From the NCBI GenBank assembly GCA_017549565.1, contig JAFYUI010000003.1, positions 1 to 46,442 of the forward strand: a stretch of 46,442 bases of DNA. Direction: 5' to 3'. The position numbers and the translations under genes are program-made. The notes under the pieces are model-generated. The model saw only the letters and a program-made list of their open reading frames with translations. It did no database searches and was not told where the DNA came from. This stretch comes from Clostridia bacterium. Lineage in GTDB: Bacteria > Bacillota > Clostridia > Oscillospirales > Acutalibacteraceae. Position 1 is the stretch's first letter. Each line of letters opens with the position of its first letter. This document shows, piece after piece, positions 25,839 through 35,164 of the stretch.

Positions 25839-27260
25839 TTATTTAACACAAATTTCTTTATAAAGACCAATATATGCATTTGCTGATGTCTTCCAGCTAT
25901 TATCACAAAGCATTGCGCGTTTTCTAAGAATTTGCCAACCCTCGCGGTTTTTGAAGCCGTCAATAGCACGCCAAATCGTGTTTTGCATATCGTGGGCGTT
26001 ATAATTTGCAAAAGTAAAGCCGTTACCCTTGCCGTCGTCGCTATCCTTAATGGTGTCATTAAGACCGCCCGTTTCACGCACAATTGGAATTGTGCCATAA
26101 CGAAGCGCCACCATTTGTGCCAAACCGCAGGGCTCACTTTGGCTGGGCATTAAGAAAATGTCAGCCCCTGCATAAATGCGGTGTGCAAGCTGGGGTTTAA
26201 AGCCAAGCTTTAAGCCAACCTTTTCGGGATATTTTTGAGCCATTTCATAAAAGAAGGTTTCAAATTCCCATTCGCCCGAGCCAAGAATTGCAAACTGCAA
26301 ATCGGCCTGTAAAAGCTCTTCAAACACACGCTTTACAAGGTCAAGACCCTTATGCTTTACAAGTCGGGTTACAATGCCTATAACGGGTACATCATCCCTT
26401 ACAGGAAGACCTAATTCTTTTTGAAGCTCGGCTTTGTTTACTGCTTTTGCCGACATATCATCTGCCGAAAAGTTTTTGTAAATAAGCGGGTCAGTTTCGG
26501 GGTTATAAACATCAACATCTATGCCGTTTACAATACCGCAAAGCTTATATGTAAATTCCTTTAAAATACCATCAAGCCCGTGGGAATAGTACGGGTCTAA
26601 AATTTCGCGGGCATAGGTTGGTGAAACGGTTGTAATCTTGTCGGCACATTGAATTGCGCCCTTCATAAGATTTATACAGTCACCATACTGCAAAATACCA
26701 AAGCGTTCAACCGGTAAACCAATAACATCGTTATAAAGGTCATAACCATACTTGCCTTGATACTGAATATTATGAATGGTAAATACCGTTTTCATTTTTT
26801 GATAAAATTCGTTTTGCTTATAAAACGCGTCCATATAAACGGGGATTAAAGCAGTCTGCCAGTCGTTGCAGTGAATAATATCGGGTTGAAAATCAATTAG
26901 TGGCAAAACCTCAAGCACAGCGCGAGAGAAAAACGCAAAGCGTTCAGCATCATCATAAAAGCCATAAAGGTTGTCACGCTTGAAATAATATTGGTTGTCA
27001 ATAAAATAATAAATTACACCGTCAAGGTGTGCTTCAAACACACCGCAATATTGTCTTCTCCACGCAACAGGTACGGTAATATTACAAACAAAGGTCATTT
27101 TTTGGCGCATTTCTTCACTTATTGTGCCATATAAAGGCAAAATGATGCGGCAGCCAACAAACCTTTTGCGAAGTGCCTTTGGAAGTGCGCCCGCAACATC
27201 GGCAAGACCGCCTGACATTGCAAAGGGATATGCTTCACTTGTGGCAAATAAAACTTTCAT
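25839..27260 (-). CDS. glgA: Glycogen synthase
   Basis: A 473-residue GT5 glycosyltransferase that lengthens alpha-1,4-glucan chains from ADP-glucose. The ADP-glucose-binding K-x-G-G-L motif is here MSGGLADVAGALPKAL. HCNDWQTALIP, TIHNIQYQGKY, GIVNGIDVDVYNPETD and the C-terminal PSQSEPCGLAQMVALRYG with the catalytic Glu are all present. Note Met-Ser in place of the usual Lys-x at the start of the KXGG motif (FAMSGGL instead of FAKTGGL). Start at ATG 27260 has AAAGGA upstream; the TTG at 27278 overlaps that site. Third gene of glgC-glgD-glgA, 33 bp after glgD. Confidence 0.94.
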   Translation of the reverse strand: MKVLFATSEAYPFAMSGGLADVAGALPKALRKRFVGCRIILPLYGTISEEMRQKMTFVCNITVPVAWRRQYCGVFEAHLDGVIYYFIDNQYYFKRDNLYGFYDDAERFAFFSRAVLEVLPLIDFQPDIIHCNDWQTALIPVYMDAFYKQNEFYQKMKTVFTIHNIQYQGKYGYDLYNDVIGLPVERFGILQYGDCINLMKGAIQCADKITTVSPTYAREILDPYYSHGLDGILKEFTYKLCGIVNGIDVDVYNPETDPLIYKNFSADDMSAKAVNKAELQKELGLPVRDDVPVIGIVTRLVKHKGLDLVKRVFEELLQADLQFAILGSGEWEFETFFYEMAQKYPEKVGLKLGFKPQLAHRIYAGADIFLMPSQSEPCGLAQMVALRYGTIPIVRETGGLNDTIKDSDDGKGNGFTFANYNAHDMQNTIWRAIDGFKNREGWQILRKRAMLCDNSWKTSANAYIGLYKEICVK

Positions 27261-27293
27261 AAATCTTTTTCCTTTCAATATGGACCATTGGCC

Positions 27294-28409
27294 TTAAACA
27301 ACCTGTGATTTTGTTACAAAGCAGTGATGCTCGGGTGTGCCCTTAAGCACAACATCTTCGCTTATAACTGCCTCTTTATCGGCAACAACATTATTTAAAA
27401 CAGCACCGTTTGAAACCACGGTATCCTGCATTAAGATACAGTTTTCAACCACTGCACCCTTTTGCACCTTTACACCACGGGATATAATACTGTTTTTAAC
27501 AACACCCTCAATAATACAGCCGTCAGCAATTAAGGAATTCTTTACTTCAGAATTGATGCCGTATTTTGTAGGCATATCATCACGAGTTTTGGTTAAAATC
27601 GGGCGTTCTTTATTAAATAAATCCTGTCTTACCTCGCGGTTTAAAAGTGCCATGCTTGCTTGGTAATATGTGTGTGTATTATCCAAAATTGCAACATAGC
27701 CCTTATGCTCAAAGCCGTAAACCTTTAAGGATGAAAGTGACTTTGGAATAACATCCTTTTCAAAGTTTTTAACCTCTGCATCATAAGCATCCTTTATAAT
27801 TCTAATTAAAAGCTCACGCCCGATAATGCTTACACCAATACTATATGCCGCACCATCAAAAGCATCGGTTTGGGTTGTTTTTTTAATGCGGGCATCTTCA
27901 TCCATTGTTAAAACAAGCTTTTTAGCCGATGCTTCGGGAAGCATTGCCTTGCTGTAAAGAACGGTTATGTCTGCCTGTTTTTCAATATGACTTTTAACCG
28001 CTGCTGAAATATCAATATTTGCAAGTGTATAAGAATCGCACAAAGCGATGTATTCACTGCTGCAACGGTTTAAATAATCCATAGCACCATAGAGCGCATC
28101 AACCGTATCGGTATATTTTTTAATATTTCTTGTAATATATGGTGGCAAAAGATATAAACCACCGTTTTTACGGTCCAAATCCCAAGCGATACCATTACCC
28201 ACATGGTCCATTAAAGAACGATAATTTTCCTTTGTGATGATACCAACCGAGGTAACACCTGCATTAACAAGATTTGAAAGTGCAAAGTCAATTACGCGGT
28301 ATCTTGCGCCAAATGGAACCGATGCCATTGAACGATTTAGAGTTAATTTTTTGAGCATACTATCCCTTGCGTTAGCAAAGATTAAGCCCGCAACTAAAGA
28401 AGTTCTCAT
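27294..28409 (-). CDS. glgD: Glucose-1-phosphate adenylyltransferase subunit GlgD
   Basis: A 371-residue nucleotidyltransferase-like protein, the regulatory partner of GlgC found in Firmicutes. It keeps the fold ([45 protein letters not shown]) and a C-terminal left-handed beta-helix with hexapeptide-like repeats, but lacks the GGxGxRL nucleotide loop: its N-terminus reads [17 protein letters not shown]. This loss fits a non-catalytic subunit. Its ATG overlaps the glgC stop (ATGA) with GGAGGGTG upstream, ensuring equal output of the two subunits. Confidence 0.93.
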   Translation of the reverse strand: MRTSLVAGLIFANARDSMLKKLTLNRSMASVPFGARYRVIDFALSNLVNAGVTSVGIITKENYRSLMDHVGNGIAWDLDRKNGGLYLLPPYITRNIKKYTDTVDALYGAMDYLNRCSSEYIALCDSYTLANIDISAAVKSHIEKQADITVLYSKAMLPEASAKKLVLTMDEDARIKKTTQTDAFDGAAYSIGVSIIGRELLIRIIKDAYDAEVKNFEKDVIPKSLSSLKVYGFEHKGYVAILDNTHTYYQASMALLNREVRQDLFNKERPILTKTRDDMPTKYGINSEVKNSLIADGCIIEGVVKNSIISRGVKVQKGAVVENCILMQDTVVSNGAVLNNVVADKEAVISEDVVLKGTPEHHCFVTKSQVV

Positions 28410-29620
28410 ATTTTTTCACCCTCCGCCACATTTTCGGTTATCATTTTGCCCGCTGATACAACAGCGTTTTTACCAACAGTTAAATTATCGCCTATAACAG
28501 CAATGCCCCAGTTTTCACTGCCAACAACCTGTGGGTCACCGCCAACAACTGCATTTTCTTCAACAACTGCATTTTCGGCAATTATTGCATACTGCACCTT
28601 TGCGCCCTTTTTGATTACAGCACCAGGCATAACAAGTGAATAATCAACCGTTGCACCCTCTTCTACCGTAACATCTTTAAATAGCACAGAATAATCCACA
28701 TTGCCGTAAATTTCACAACCGTCGGTTATAAGGGAATTTTCAACCTTTGCGGTGTCAGAAATATACTGCGGCGATGTGCCTGTTGATTTTGAATAAATCT
28801 TCCAATTTTTATCAGACAAATCAAGATTTAACTTAGGATTTAACAAATCAAGATTTGCATCCCATAACGATTCAACCGTTCCAACATCTTTCCAATAATC
28901 GTTAAAGCGGTAAACCATTAGCTTTTCGCCTGCATTAAGCATTGCAGGGATAATATTTTTACCAAAGTCGTTTGAAGAATTTTCATCCTTTTCATCTTCG
29001 GTTAAATAATAGCGTAGTGCCGACCAATTAAATATGTAAATACCCATTGATGCCAATGTGCTCTTTGGCTGTTTTGGTTTTTCCTCAAATTCATAAATTG
29101 TGCCGTCTTCGTTGGTATTCATTATACCGAAGCGCGATGCCTCCTCCAAAGAAACATCCAAAACGGCGATTGTGCAGGTTGAATTTGTTTTGACATGTTG
29201 GTCAAGCATATCAGAATAGTCCATTTTATAAATATGGTCACCCGATAAAATAAGCACATATTCAGGGTTATAGCGTTCAATAAACTCTAAATTTTGATAA
29301 ATGGCATTGGCTGTGCCCTTATACCAGTTACCACCCTGCTGGCCTTGATATGGGGGCAAAATATGTACACCACCGTCAGAGCAGCCCAAGTCCCACGCCT
29401 TGCCCGAGCCAACATAATCATTAAGCTCAAGCGGTTTATACTGTGTTAAAATACCAACCGTGTCAATGCCCGAATTGGTACAGTTAGAAAGCGGGAAGTC
29501 AATAATCCTATACTTTCCGCCATAGGGTACTGCGGGCTTGGCAATTTTACCTGTAAGCACACCTAAACGGCTTCCCTGACCACCTGCTAAAAGCATAGCC
29601 ACACATTTTTTGCTTTTCAA
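28406..29620 (-). CDS. glgC: Glucose-1-phosphate adenylyltransferase (ADP-glucose pyrophosphorylase)
   Basis: A 404-residue enzyme that makes ADP-glucose from ATP and glucose 1-phosphate, the committed step of glycogen synthesis. [38 protein letters not shown] holds the nucleotide loop and catalytic Arg/Lys; [13 protein letters not shown] has the metal-binding Asp; EFEEKPKQP is the glucose-1-phosphate site. A beta-helix forms the C-terminus. It starts with TTG, preceded by GGAAGTG. First gene of the glgC-glgD-glgA operon under a clear promoter; no branching enzyme or phosphorylase is in the window. Confidence 0.95.
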   Translation of the reverse strand: MKSKKCVAMLLAGGQGSRLGVLTGKIAKPAVPYGGKYRIIDFPLSNCTNSGIDTVGILTQYKPLELNDYVGSGKAWDLGCSDGGVHILPPYQGQQGGNWYKGTANAIYQNLEFIERYNPEYVLILSGDHIYKMDYSDMLDQHVKTNSTCTIAVLDVSLEEASRFGIMNTNEDGTIYEFEEKPKQPKSTLASMGIYIFNWSALRYYLTEDEKDENSSNDFGKNIIPAMLNAGEKLMVYRFNDYWKDVGTVESLWDANLDLLNPKLNLDLSDKNWKIYSKSTGTSPQYISDTAKVENSLITDGCEIYGNVDYSVLFKDVTVEEGATVDYSLVMPGAVIKKGAKVQYAIIAENAVVEENAVVGGDPQVVGSENWGIAVIGDNLTVGKNAVVSAGKMITENVAEGEKI

Positions 29621-29692
29621 TTAAAACACTTCCATTCAAAAGTATATTTTCAAAAAACCAATTCAATAACGAATATAGTCTATACCATCTTC

Positions 29693-29721
29693 ATTATATC
29701 AGTAAATTTTGGCATTTTCAA
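29693..29721 (-). promoter_or_regulatory. Promoter of glgCDA
   Basis: Minus strand: TTGAAA (29721-29716), 17-bp spacer, TATAAT (29698-29693). It gives a leader of about 65 nt with no obvious riboswitch. Confidence 0.8.
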
Positions 29722-29811
29722 GCGATTTTTGTTCATTTTCCGAAAGTGTTATAAAATCTTTTCGTTAGTTTTTGTGTATATTATACAAAAATCGACTGTT
29801 TTTTACACATA

Positions 29812-29844
29812 ATAAAAGCCCTTGGCTAAAACAAGGGCTTTTAT
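29812..29844. terminator. Terminator after the DUF1846 gene
   Basis: Thirteen-bp stem 29812-29824 with 29832-29844, seven-base loop, T-rich on the plus side and moderately so on the minus side. Confidence 0.85.
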
Positions 29845-29849
29845 ATTTT

Positions 29850-31334
29850 TTAATTGTGATAAAGCTTTTTGGTTTGATATTTTGGCTCGAAGGTGATATT
29901 GATACCAAGCTTTCTGAAAACCTCTTCATCAACGCGGGACAAAATAACCGAAGAGTGTGCCTCGCAGCCCTTTAGACGACTTGCCTGACTTAATGCAATT
30001 TTTGCCACATCGCTTGTTACTGCACAAATTGAAAGTGCTTCAAGCACCTCATCGGTGTGAAGGCGTGGGTTGTGGTTGCCCATAACCTCGGTTTTAAGCC
30101 ATTGCACCGGCTCAATAATTGTTGAAGAAATTAAGTCTATACTATCGGGGATTTTGCCAAGCTCTTTAAGTGCATTGAGCAAAAGCGCCGAGGATGCACC
30201 CAAAAGACTTGAGGTTTTACCCGTTACAACCTTACCGTTTGGAAGCTCTAACGCAACTGCCGGAGCATTTGTTTCCTCCGCCTTTTTAAGTGCAGCCGCA
30301 ACCACCTTACGGTCGTTTACGCTAACCCCAACCTGCTGCATTAAAAATTCAATTTTAGTAACAGTTGAAGCGTCGCCCATACCCTGCCTTGTTGCAACAA
30401 GTGCGCTGTAATAACGGCGGATAATTTCCTGCTTTGCGGCGTTTGACACAACCTCGTCATCATATATAGCAAAGCCCGCCATATTAACACCCATATCGGT
30501 TGGGCTGTTATAGGGTGACTGCCCCATAATAGATTTAAGAATTGAATTTAAAACAGGGAAAATTTCAATATCACGGTTATAGTTAACCGCCTTTTCGTTA
30601 TATGCCTCCAAATGCAAGGGGTCAATCATATTAACATCATTAAGGTCGGCAGTTGCCGCTTCATAAGCAACATTAACAGGATGCTTTAAGGGCAAATTCC
30701 AAACCGGGAAGGTTTCAAACTTTGCATAGCCCGCCTTTATGCCACGCTTATTTTCATGATAAAGCTGTGACAGACAGGTCGCCATTTTACCGCTACCGGG
30801 GCCGGGGGCAGTAACCACAACAAGACGGCGAGTAGTCTCAATATAATCATTTTTACCAAAGCCGTTTTCGCTAACAATAAAGGGGATATTTGAAGGATAG
30901 TCTGGGATAGAATAATGCCTGTAAACCTTTATACCTAATGCTTCAAGACGCTTTTGAAATGCTTCTGCCGAATGCTGACCCGCATAACAGGTAATAACAA
31001 CACTGCCGACAAAAAGACCAATTTGCCTAAACGCATCGATAAGACGCAGGGTTTCCAAATCATAGGTGATGCCAAGGTCACCGCGGCGCTTGTTCTTTTC
31101 AATGGCATCGGCATTGATAACAATAACAATTTCGGCATCATCTTTAAGTTCCAAAAGCATTTTAACCTTTGCGTCGGGTTGAAAACCGGGCAAAACACGT
31201 GCGGCGTGAAAATCGTCAAAAAGCTTACCGCCAAATTCAAGGTATAATTTATCACCAAAGCGGTCAATTCTATCACGAATTTTTTGTGACTGAAGCTTTA
31301 TATATTCAGCATTGTCAAAACCATTTTTTTGCAA
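29850..31334 (-). CDS. DUF1846 (UPF0371) family protein
   Basis: A 494-residue cytoplasmic protein of a family conserved in Firmicutes and Bifidobacteria. Recognised from the overall sequence: GFDNAEYIKLQSQKIRDRI opening, FGGKLFDDFHAARVLPGF, TAPGPGSGKMATCLSQLYHE (a P-loop-like GPGSGK segment), and HPVNVAYEAATADLNDVNMIDP. The family has solved structures but, as far as I know, no settled function; the GSGK loop suggests nucleotide or phosphate binding. TTG start at 31334 lies six bases after GGGGGGAT. Single-gene transcript with its own promoter, not clearly linked in function to its neighbours. Confidence 0.88.
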   Translation of the reverse strand: MQKNGFDNAEYIKLQSQKIRDRIDRFGDKLYLEFGGKLFDDFHAARVLPGFQPDAKVKMLLELKDDAEIVIVINADAIEKNKRRGDLGITYDLETLRLIDAFRQIGLFVGSVVITCYAGQHSAEAFQKRLEALGIKVYRHYSIPDYPSNIPFIVSENGFGKNDYIETTRRLVVVTAPGPGSGKMATCLSQLYHENKRGIKAGYAKFETFPVWNLPLKHPVNVAYEAATADLNDVNMIDPLHLEAYNEKAVNYNRDIEIFPVLNSILKSIMGQSPYNSPTDMGVNMAGFAIYDDEVVSNAAKQEIIRRYYSALVATRQGMGDASTVTKIEFLMQQVGVSVNDRKVVAAALKKAEETNAPAVALELPNGKVVTGKTSSLLGASSALLLNALKELGKIPDSIDLISSTIIEPVQWLKTEVMGNHNPRLHTDEVLEALSICAVTSDVAKIALSQASRLKGCEAHSSVILSRVDEEVFRKLGINITFEPKYQTKKLYHN

Positions 31335-31363
31335 TTTTATCCCCCCAATAAAAACATATTAGC

Positions 31364-31369
31364 ATTGTA
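31364..31369 (-). promoter_or_regulatory. Extended -10 promoter of the DUF1846 gene
   Basis: Minus strand TGG-TACAAT (extended -10) with only a poor -35 (TTTGTT, 17 bases upstream). Confidence 0.5.
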
Positions 31370-31399
31370 CCACAGTTTCACCTGAAAACAAAGCACAAT

Positions 31400-31990
31400 T
31401 TAAAATATTTCCTCTTTTTCTACAAATGTCATAAACTCCTCACGGCTAAACAGTACATTAAGTACATCTAAAAGCGCTTTACAGCTTAAATTTTTCGGTA
31501 AATTTAAAAAATTAAGCAATTCAGCGCGATTTGACGAACTGTTTTCGCACCCCGAAAGACCGAGAGCAAACAAATCGGTTTTAGTGATTTTTTTATCGTT
31601 TTCCAAAACTTCACAGCCGGTTATGCCATATTTCAAAAAAGTTTGCTGTAAAATTTCTTTCGAAATACCCTCAACACCTAAAAACCCCTCTTTCGATGGG
31701 GATGCTTTACGTTTTTCCTTACCTTTAAGCTGCGGCACGTAAACGTTTATTATTTTACCGTCAGATGCAATATTTTTTATGTGATTTCTAATAACATTAC
31801 CTGCCGAATCACTGTCAGTCATAACAATAACACCGTCACGACACGCCAACAAACGAATTAAATCACACATTTCTTTATTTTTAAAAATTCGAAACCCATC
31901 GGTCGAAATAATTAGCGTATCCACCACATTTGAAAGTGTGATTTTATCATATTTGCCCTCAACTATGATAGGCATTTTAATCTTAATCAA
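31400..31990 (-). CDS. TOPRIM protein, ribonuclease M5-like (DUF4093 type)
   Basis: A 196-residue protein with an N-terminal TOPRIM domain. The catalytic Glu is in PIIVEGKYDK, the DxD pair in VMTDSDSAGNVIRNHIK, and SPSKEGFLGVEG matches the SKEGKIGVE motif of RNase M5, the enzyme that matures 5S rRNA. The C-terminal third fits the DUF4093 region found after this domain in Clostridia. TTG at 31990 is chosen: it gives the typical M-I-K-I-K opening and lies nine bases after AAAGG. It overlaps the holA stop by eight bases. Whether it truly matures 5S rRNA is not provable here. Confidence 0.75.
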   Translation of the reverse strand: MIKIKMPIIVEGKYDKITLSNVVDTLIISTDGFRIFKNKEMCDLIRLLACRDGVIVMTDSDSAGNVIRNHIKNIASDGKIINVYVPQLKGKEKRKASPSKEGFLGVEGISKEILQQTFLKYGITGCEVLENDKKITKTDLFALGLSGCENSSSNRAELLNFLNLPKNLSCKALLDVLNVLFSREEFMTFVEKEEIF

Positions 31991-33029
31991 CGCCTTCACC
32001 CTTTACCGCAATGTACGAAAGCTTAACAATCAGCTCTTCTAAAATAACTCGGTCATTACCTGAAAAGGATTTTAACTGATTGTCAGCACCGGCAAGTGCC
32101 TTAAAGCTGAAATTTAGCTTATTAAAATCAAAATTTTTAAGGTTTCTTGTTGCATCCTTTAAAGTAAATGCGCGGTTGCCGTAACCAAAATCGCTTGCAA
32201 TTTTGTCGTTTTGATATGCGTGACCTTTACCCGAAAGAACACGGTGCATATCAACATAAACTGCTGTTATTGTAGATAAAATTATAATCGGTTCAACACG
32301 CATAAAGAAAAGGTCATCAAGTATAGCATAAGCCGATGATAAATCACAATTTAAAATTTTATCGGCAAGGCGGTAAATGTCGGCCTCCACCGTTTTGACC
32401 GACACGCTTTCAACCGTTTCTTTTGTAATCACTCCGCCCTCTACAAATGTGCAAAGCTTTTTAAGCTCGTTACTTAATGTGTCAATATCATCCCCTGCGG
32501 TTTCGATTAAATATCTTGCCGCAGTAATCTCCATTTTACAGCCACGCTTTACAGCCCCGTTTAAAAGCATTTTTTCAAGCTCGGCAGTTCGGCGGTGCTC
32601 TAAATTAACAACACAGGCGTTAACCTCGTCACACGCCTTTAAAATATTTTTAAATCTTCCCTTTTTATAATCAAAGGAAAAAGCGTCAAACCACAAAATA
32701 AACACTGTGGTATCAGGTGTTTCGCAAATTAAGGTTAAAAGCTTGTCAAAGTCAGCGCTTGTTGCCGAAACAAAGTCAAAATCCCTTAAAATTACACACT
32801 TTTTATCGTTTAAAACGGGGAACTGTAAAATAGCGTCATAAACCTCTTGAAGTTCTACCCCGTTTTCAAACCTTTGATAATTAAAAATATCGTCGGGGTC
32901 GGCAACGGGCTTTGTGATTTTTTCAACATAAAGCTTTTTTAAATAACCATCTTCACCGAAAAGCACAAAAACATTGCTTTTATCGGTTTTAATCACATTT
33001 TTAAGCGCTTCTTCATTAACGATTGCCAT
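31983..33029 (-). CDS. holA: DNA polymerase III subunit delta
   Basis: A 348-residue clamp-loader subunit that opens the sliding clamp during replication. It has the delta N-terminal fold signs: FVLFGEDGYLKKLYVEKI at the start, DDIFNYQRFENG, LQEVYDAILQFPVLNDKKCVILRDFDF, and the helical C-terminal collar domain (SAYAILDDLFFMRVEPIIILSTITAVYVDMHRVLS). As expected for delta there is no working ATP site. Its first 37 bases overlap the end of comEC. The comEC-holA order is widespread in bacteria, which supports the call. Confidence 0.92.
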   Translation of the reverse strand: MAIVNEEALKNVIKTDKSNVFVLFGEDGYLKKLYVEKITKPVADPDDIFNYQRFENGVELQEVYDAILQFPVLNDKKCVILRDFDFVSATSADFDKLLTLICETPDTTVFILWFDAFSFDYKKGRFKNILKACDEVNACVVNLEHRRTAELEKMLLNGAVKRGCKMEITAARYLIETAGDDIDTLSNELKKLCTFVEGGVITKETVESVSVKTVEADIYRLADKILNCDLSSAYAILDDLFFMRVEPIIILSTITAVYVDMHRVLSGKGHAYQNDKIASDFGYGNRAFTLKDATRNLKNFDFNKLNFSFKALAGADNQLKSFSGNDRVILEELIVKLSYIAVKGEGVD

Positions 33030-34486
33030 TTGCGTTTTCCCCCGCCTTCCTTAATTTTTTTATTTAATATACCCTTTAATTTTAACATATTATTTTGATT
33101 TGCACAAGCAAGCAAACCAAATAAAATTAAAAATATTGCAATTATCGACAAAATCAAAGCCCATTTCGGCAAATGAGAGGTTGCAAAGCTTACCTCGCCA
33201 AAAGAATTTATAACAAAATTCACATACCTAATAATAAGGTTTGCCATATAAAATACAATCGGTCTTAACGGCGGTATAATCAGTCCCACAATGCAAAGAC
33301 AAATTGCTACCGTTGTGGGCAGCGAAATTAAAAGATTTGTAATCACCGCCATATTTGAAACATAGCCAAAAACCAGTATAGTTACAGGTAATGTAAAAAG
33401 CAAAGCCGAAACACTTATAATAGCACTTGATGTTAATGCCGACAAAGGCCTTAATTTTATAATTTTATTTTGTGTTATAAATTCAATAATTGGGATAGCC
33501 ACCACCAAAATTCCAAAGGTGGACAGTACCGACAGCTGAAACGCTATATTAAAAATTATGAGCGGGTTAAAAAGCAAAATAACACTAACCGCCGTGCCCA
33601 AATTATTTTCGCTTTTACTTTGACGGTTTAAAAGCAAGGCAAGGGCAATTAGAATATATGTTATACCCGCCCTTAGCATTGACATTGTAAACCCGCAAAC
33701 TGCAAAAATAGCAATAACCGTTATAAAAATTATAAACGCTTTTAAATAGCGGTTGTAAAATAACTTGTTTAAAAAGTATGTTAAAAAGGACACAATAACG
33801 GCAAGGTGCATTCCCGATACAACCATTACATGCGCCACACCCGCTGCCTTTACATTGTTATAAAAGGTATCACTAAAATAACTTCTGTCCCCTGTTAAAA
33901 GTGCCAGCATTGTGGATGCCTCTTCACGACCAAAGCCGTCAAAAATTGCGGTTTTGATATATGCTTTCACCCTTGAAATACCACTTAATATAAAATCATT
34001 ATCAGAGGTTAAAACAATTTTATTTAAATCGCCCTTAAGAAATACACCCTCGGAGTAATAATTCAGTTGTATTTTTTCACTGAATTTTCCAAACTCTACC
34101 ACACCCTTAAAGGACTGTCCCTCCAAAATTTCAGGGCCTTTATAATAAAGCAAAACCCTGTCGTTGGCTTTCAGATACTCGCACTTTTTAACCTCGGCTG
34201 TAATGGCCATACCATCACCAATTGATAACTCTTCAACACATACAAATTCACCGCTTGCGGTCACGCCGTCCAGCTTTTCAAAACGGTCAATTTCGCTCAT
34301 CTTAAAGGAGGCCGACAAAACGGTCAAAAGCAATAAAACGCCACAAAAAATAAAAACTCCGCTTTGTTTTTTGTAAATCAAAATAAACATTAAAATTATA
34401 CACAAAGCAGAAAATATTATTGCTGTAAAAAACGAAAAATACACAAGTAAAACAGCTGTCGTTGACATTATCGCCAAAAGCAGCAT
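32993..34486 (-). CDS. comEC: ComEC/Rec2-type channel protein lacking the metallo-beta-lactamase domain
   Basis: A 497-residue membrane protein with an N-terminal OB-like region (about residues 60-160) and the competence domain of about nine helices. The GVAHVMVVSGMHLAVIVSFLTYFLNK motif and GFTMSMLRAGITYILIALALL are diagnostic. ComEC forms the channel for single-stranded DNA uptake. Many full ComEC proteins add a C-terminal metallo-beta-lactamase domain of about 250 residues; here the protein stops after the last helix with a basic tail. ATG 34486 is the only standard start, but the codons before it read K-R-P, the usual start of the family, so translation may begin upstream at a non-standard codon. 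No good ribosome binding site is seen. Confidence 0.85.
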   Translation of the reverse strand: MLLLAIMSTTAVLLVYFSFFTAIIFSALCIILMFILIYKKQSGVFIFCGVLLLLTVLSASFKMSEIDRFEKLDGVTASGEFVCVEELSIGDGMAITAEVKKCEYLKANDRVLLYYKGPEILEGQSFKGVVEFGKFSEKIQLNYYSEGVFLKGDLNKIVLTSDNDFILSGISRVKAYIKTAIFDGFGREEASTMLALLTGDRSYFSDTFYNNVKAAGVAHVMVVSGMHLAVIVSFLTYFLNKLFYNRYLKAFIIFITVIAIFAVCGFTMSMLRAGITYILIALALLLNRQSKSENNLGTAVSVILLFNPLIIFNIAFQLSVLSTFGILVVAIPIIEFITQNKIIKLRPLSALTSSAIISVSALLFTLPVTILVFGYVSNMAVITNLLISLPTTVAICLCIVGLIIPPLRPIVFYMANLIIRYVNFVINSFGEVSFATSHLPKWALILSIIAIFLILFGLLACANQNNMLKLKGILNKKIKEGGGKRKWQSLMKKRLKM

Positions 34487-34532
34487 TGGGCGTTTTAATA
34501 AATAATTTATGGCACATTCACCTCGATACCCG

Positions 34533-34561
34533 TTTACAAAACGAAAATTTTATTGTATAAT
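34533..34561 (+). promoter_or_regulatory. Promoter of the DUF2975-like gene
   Basis: TTTACA at 34533-34538, 17-bp spacer, TATAAT at 34556-34561. Confidence 0.75.
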
Positions 34562-34585
34562 AATTTCGCAAGGAGGATTTTTCCT

Positions 34586-35008
34586 ATGAACAAGCTTAAT
34601 TCTATTAAAATTTCAATTATACTTACAACCATAGCATTAATAGTGCTTATCGGCTTTGCGATAATGCTTCCTTGGCTGGTGACTTGGTATGTGCAATTAT
34701 CGGGCCGAAATGAAACACTTGCCACAACCATAATGGCAACCTGTTACCCCTGCGCACCGTTTACTGCGGTTATTCTGCTTTCACTTCGCAAAATTCTTAA
34801 AAATATCCGCGACAATAGCTTTAACAAAGAAAAAGACACAAAGCTTTTAAAATACATGTCAATTTGCTGCCTTATAATTTCAGTAATAACCTTAATTTCA
34901 GGCAAGCATTACCTGCCGTTTTTTATTGTTGCAGCAACATTTTTGTTTTTGGCTATTATAATTTTCGCCTTTAAAAGCATTACGGATGAGCTTTTTGCCG
35001 ACAAATAA
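34586..35008 (+). CDS. Four-helix membrane protein, DUF2975-like
   Basis: A 140-residue protein with four hydrophobic helices (about residues 8-32, 47-65, 87-105, 110-130). The spacing and the short charged loop after helix 2 (LRKILKNIRDNSFNKEKDTKLLKYM) look like the DUF2975 family, whose members often sit beside small Cro-like regulators; none is present here. ATG 34586 has AAGGAGG upstream, so the longer frame from 34553 is rejected. It is transcribed alone and followed by an imperfect terminator. Function unknown. Confidence 0.7.
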   Translation: MNKLNSIKISIILTTIALIVLIGFAIMLPWLVTWYVQLSGRNETLATTIMATCYPCAPFTAVILLSLRKILKNIRDNSFNKEKDTKLLKYMSICCLIISVITLISGKHYLPFFIVAATFLFLAIIIFAFKSITDELFADK

Positions 35009-35041
35009 CGACATAATTCGACAATGTTAGATTTAATTATA

Positions 35042-35073
35042 AAATAGGCCCTGCAATTATGCAAGGTCTATTT
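35042..35073 (+). terminator. Terminator after the DUF2975-like gene
   Basis: AAATAGGCC-c-TGCA (35042-35055) pairs with TGCA-a-GGTCTATTT (35060-35073), with one G-U pair and one mismatch; weak T-rich tail. Confidence 0.6.
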
Positions 35074-35093
35074 TAAATTTTGGTTTATTTTTA

Positions 35094-35122
35094 TTGACAA
35101 TAAAAAGTAATTGTGGTATGAT
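35094..35122 (+). promoter_or_regulatory. Promoter of the sortase operon
   Basis: TTGACA at 35094-35099, 17-bp spacer, TATGAT at 35117-35122. The leader ends in a TGGAGGT ribosome binding site. Confidence 0.8.
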
Positions 35123-35164
35123 TTATTTTAAGATATAATATTTAATACTTGGAGGTATTTTAAT

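Noticed and set aside
29765-29792. Palindrome-like TTTTTGTGTATA/TATACAAAAA near the glgC promoter
   Set aside because: Imperfect and AT-rich; it lies upstream of the glgC -35 without a matching second site, so an operator call is not supported.
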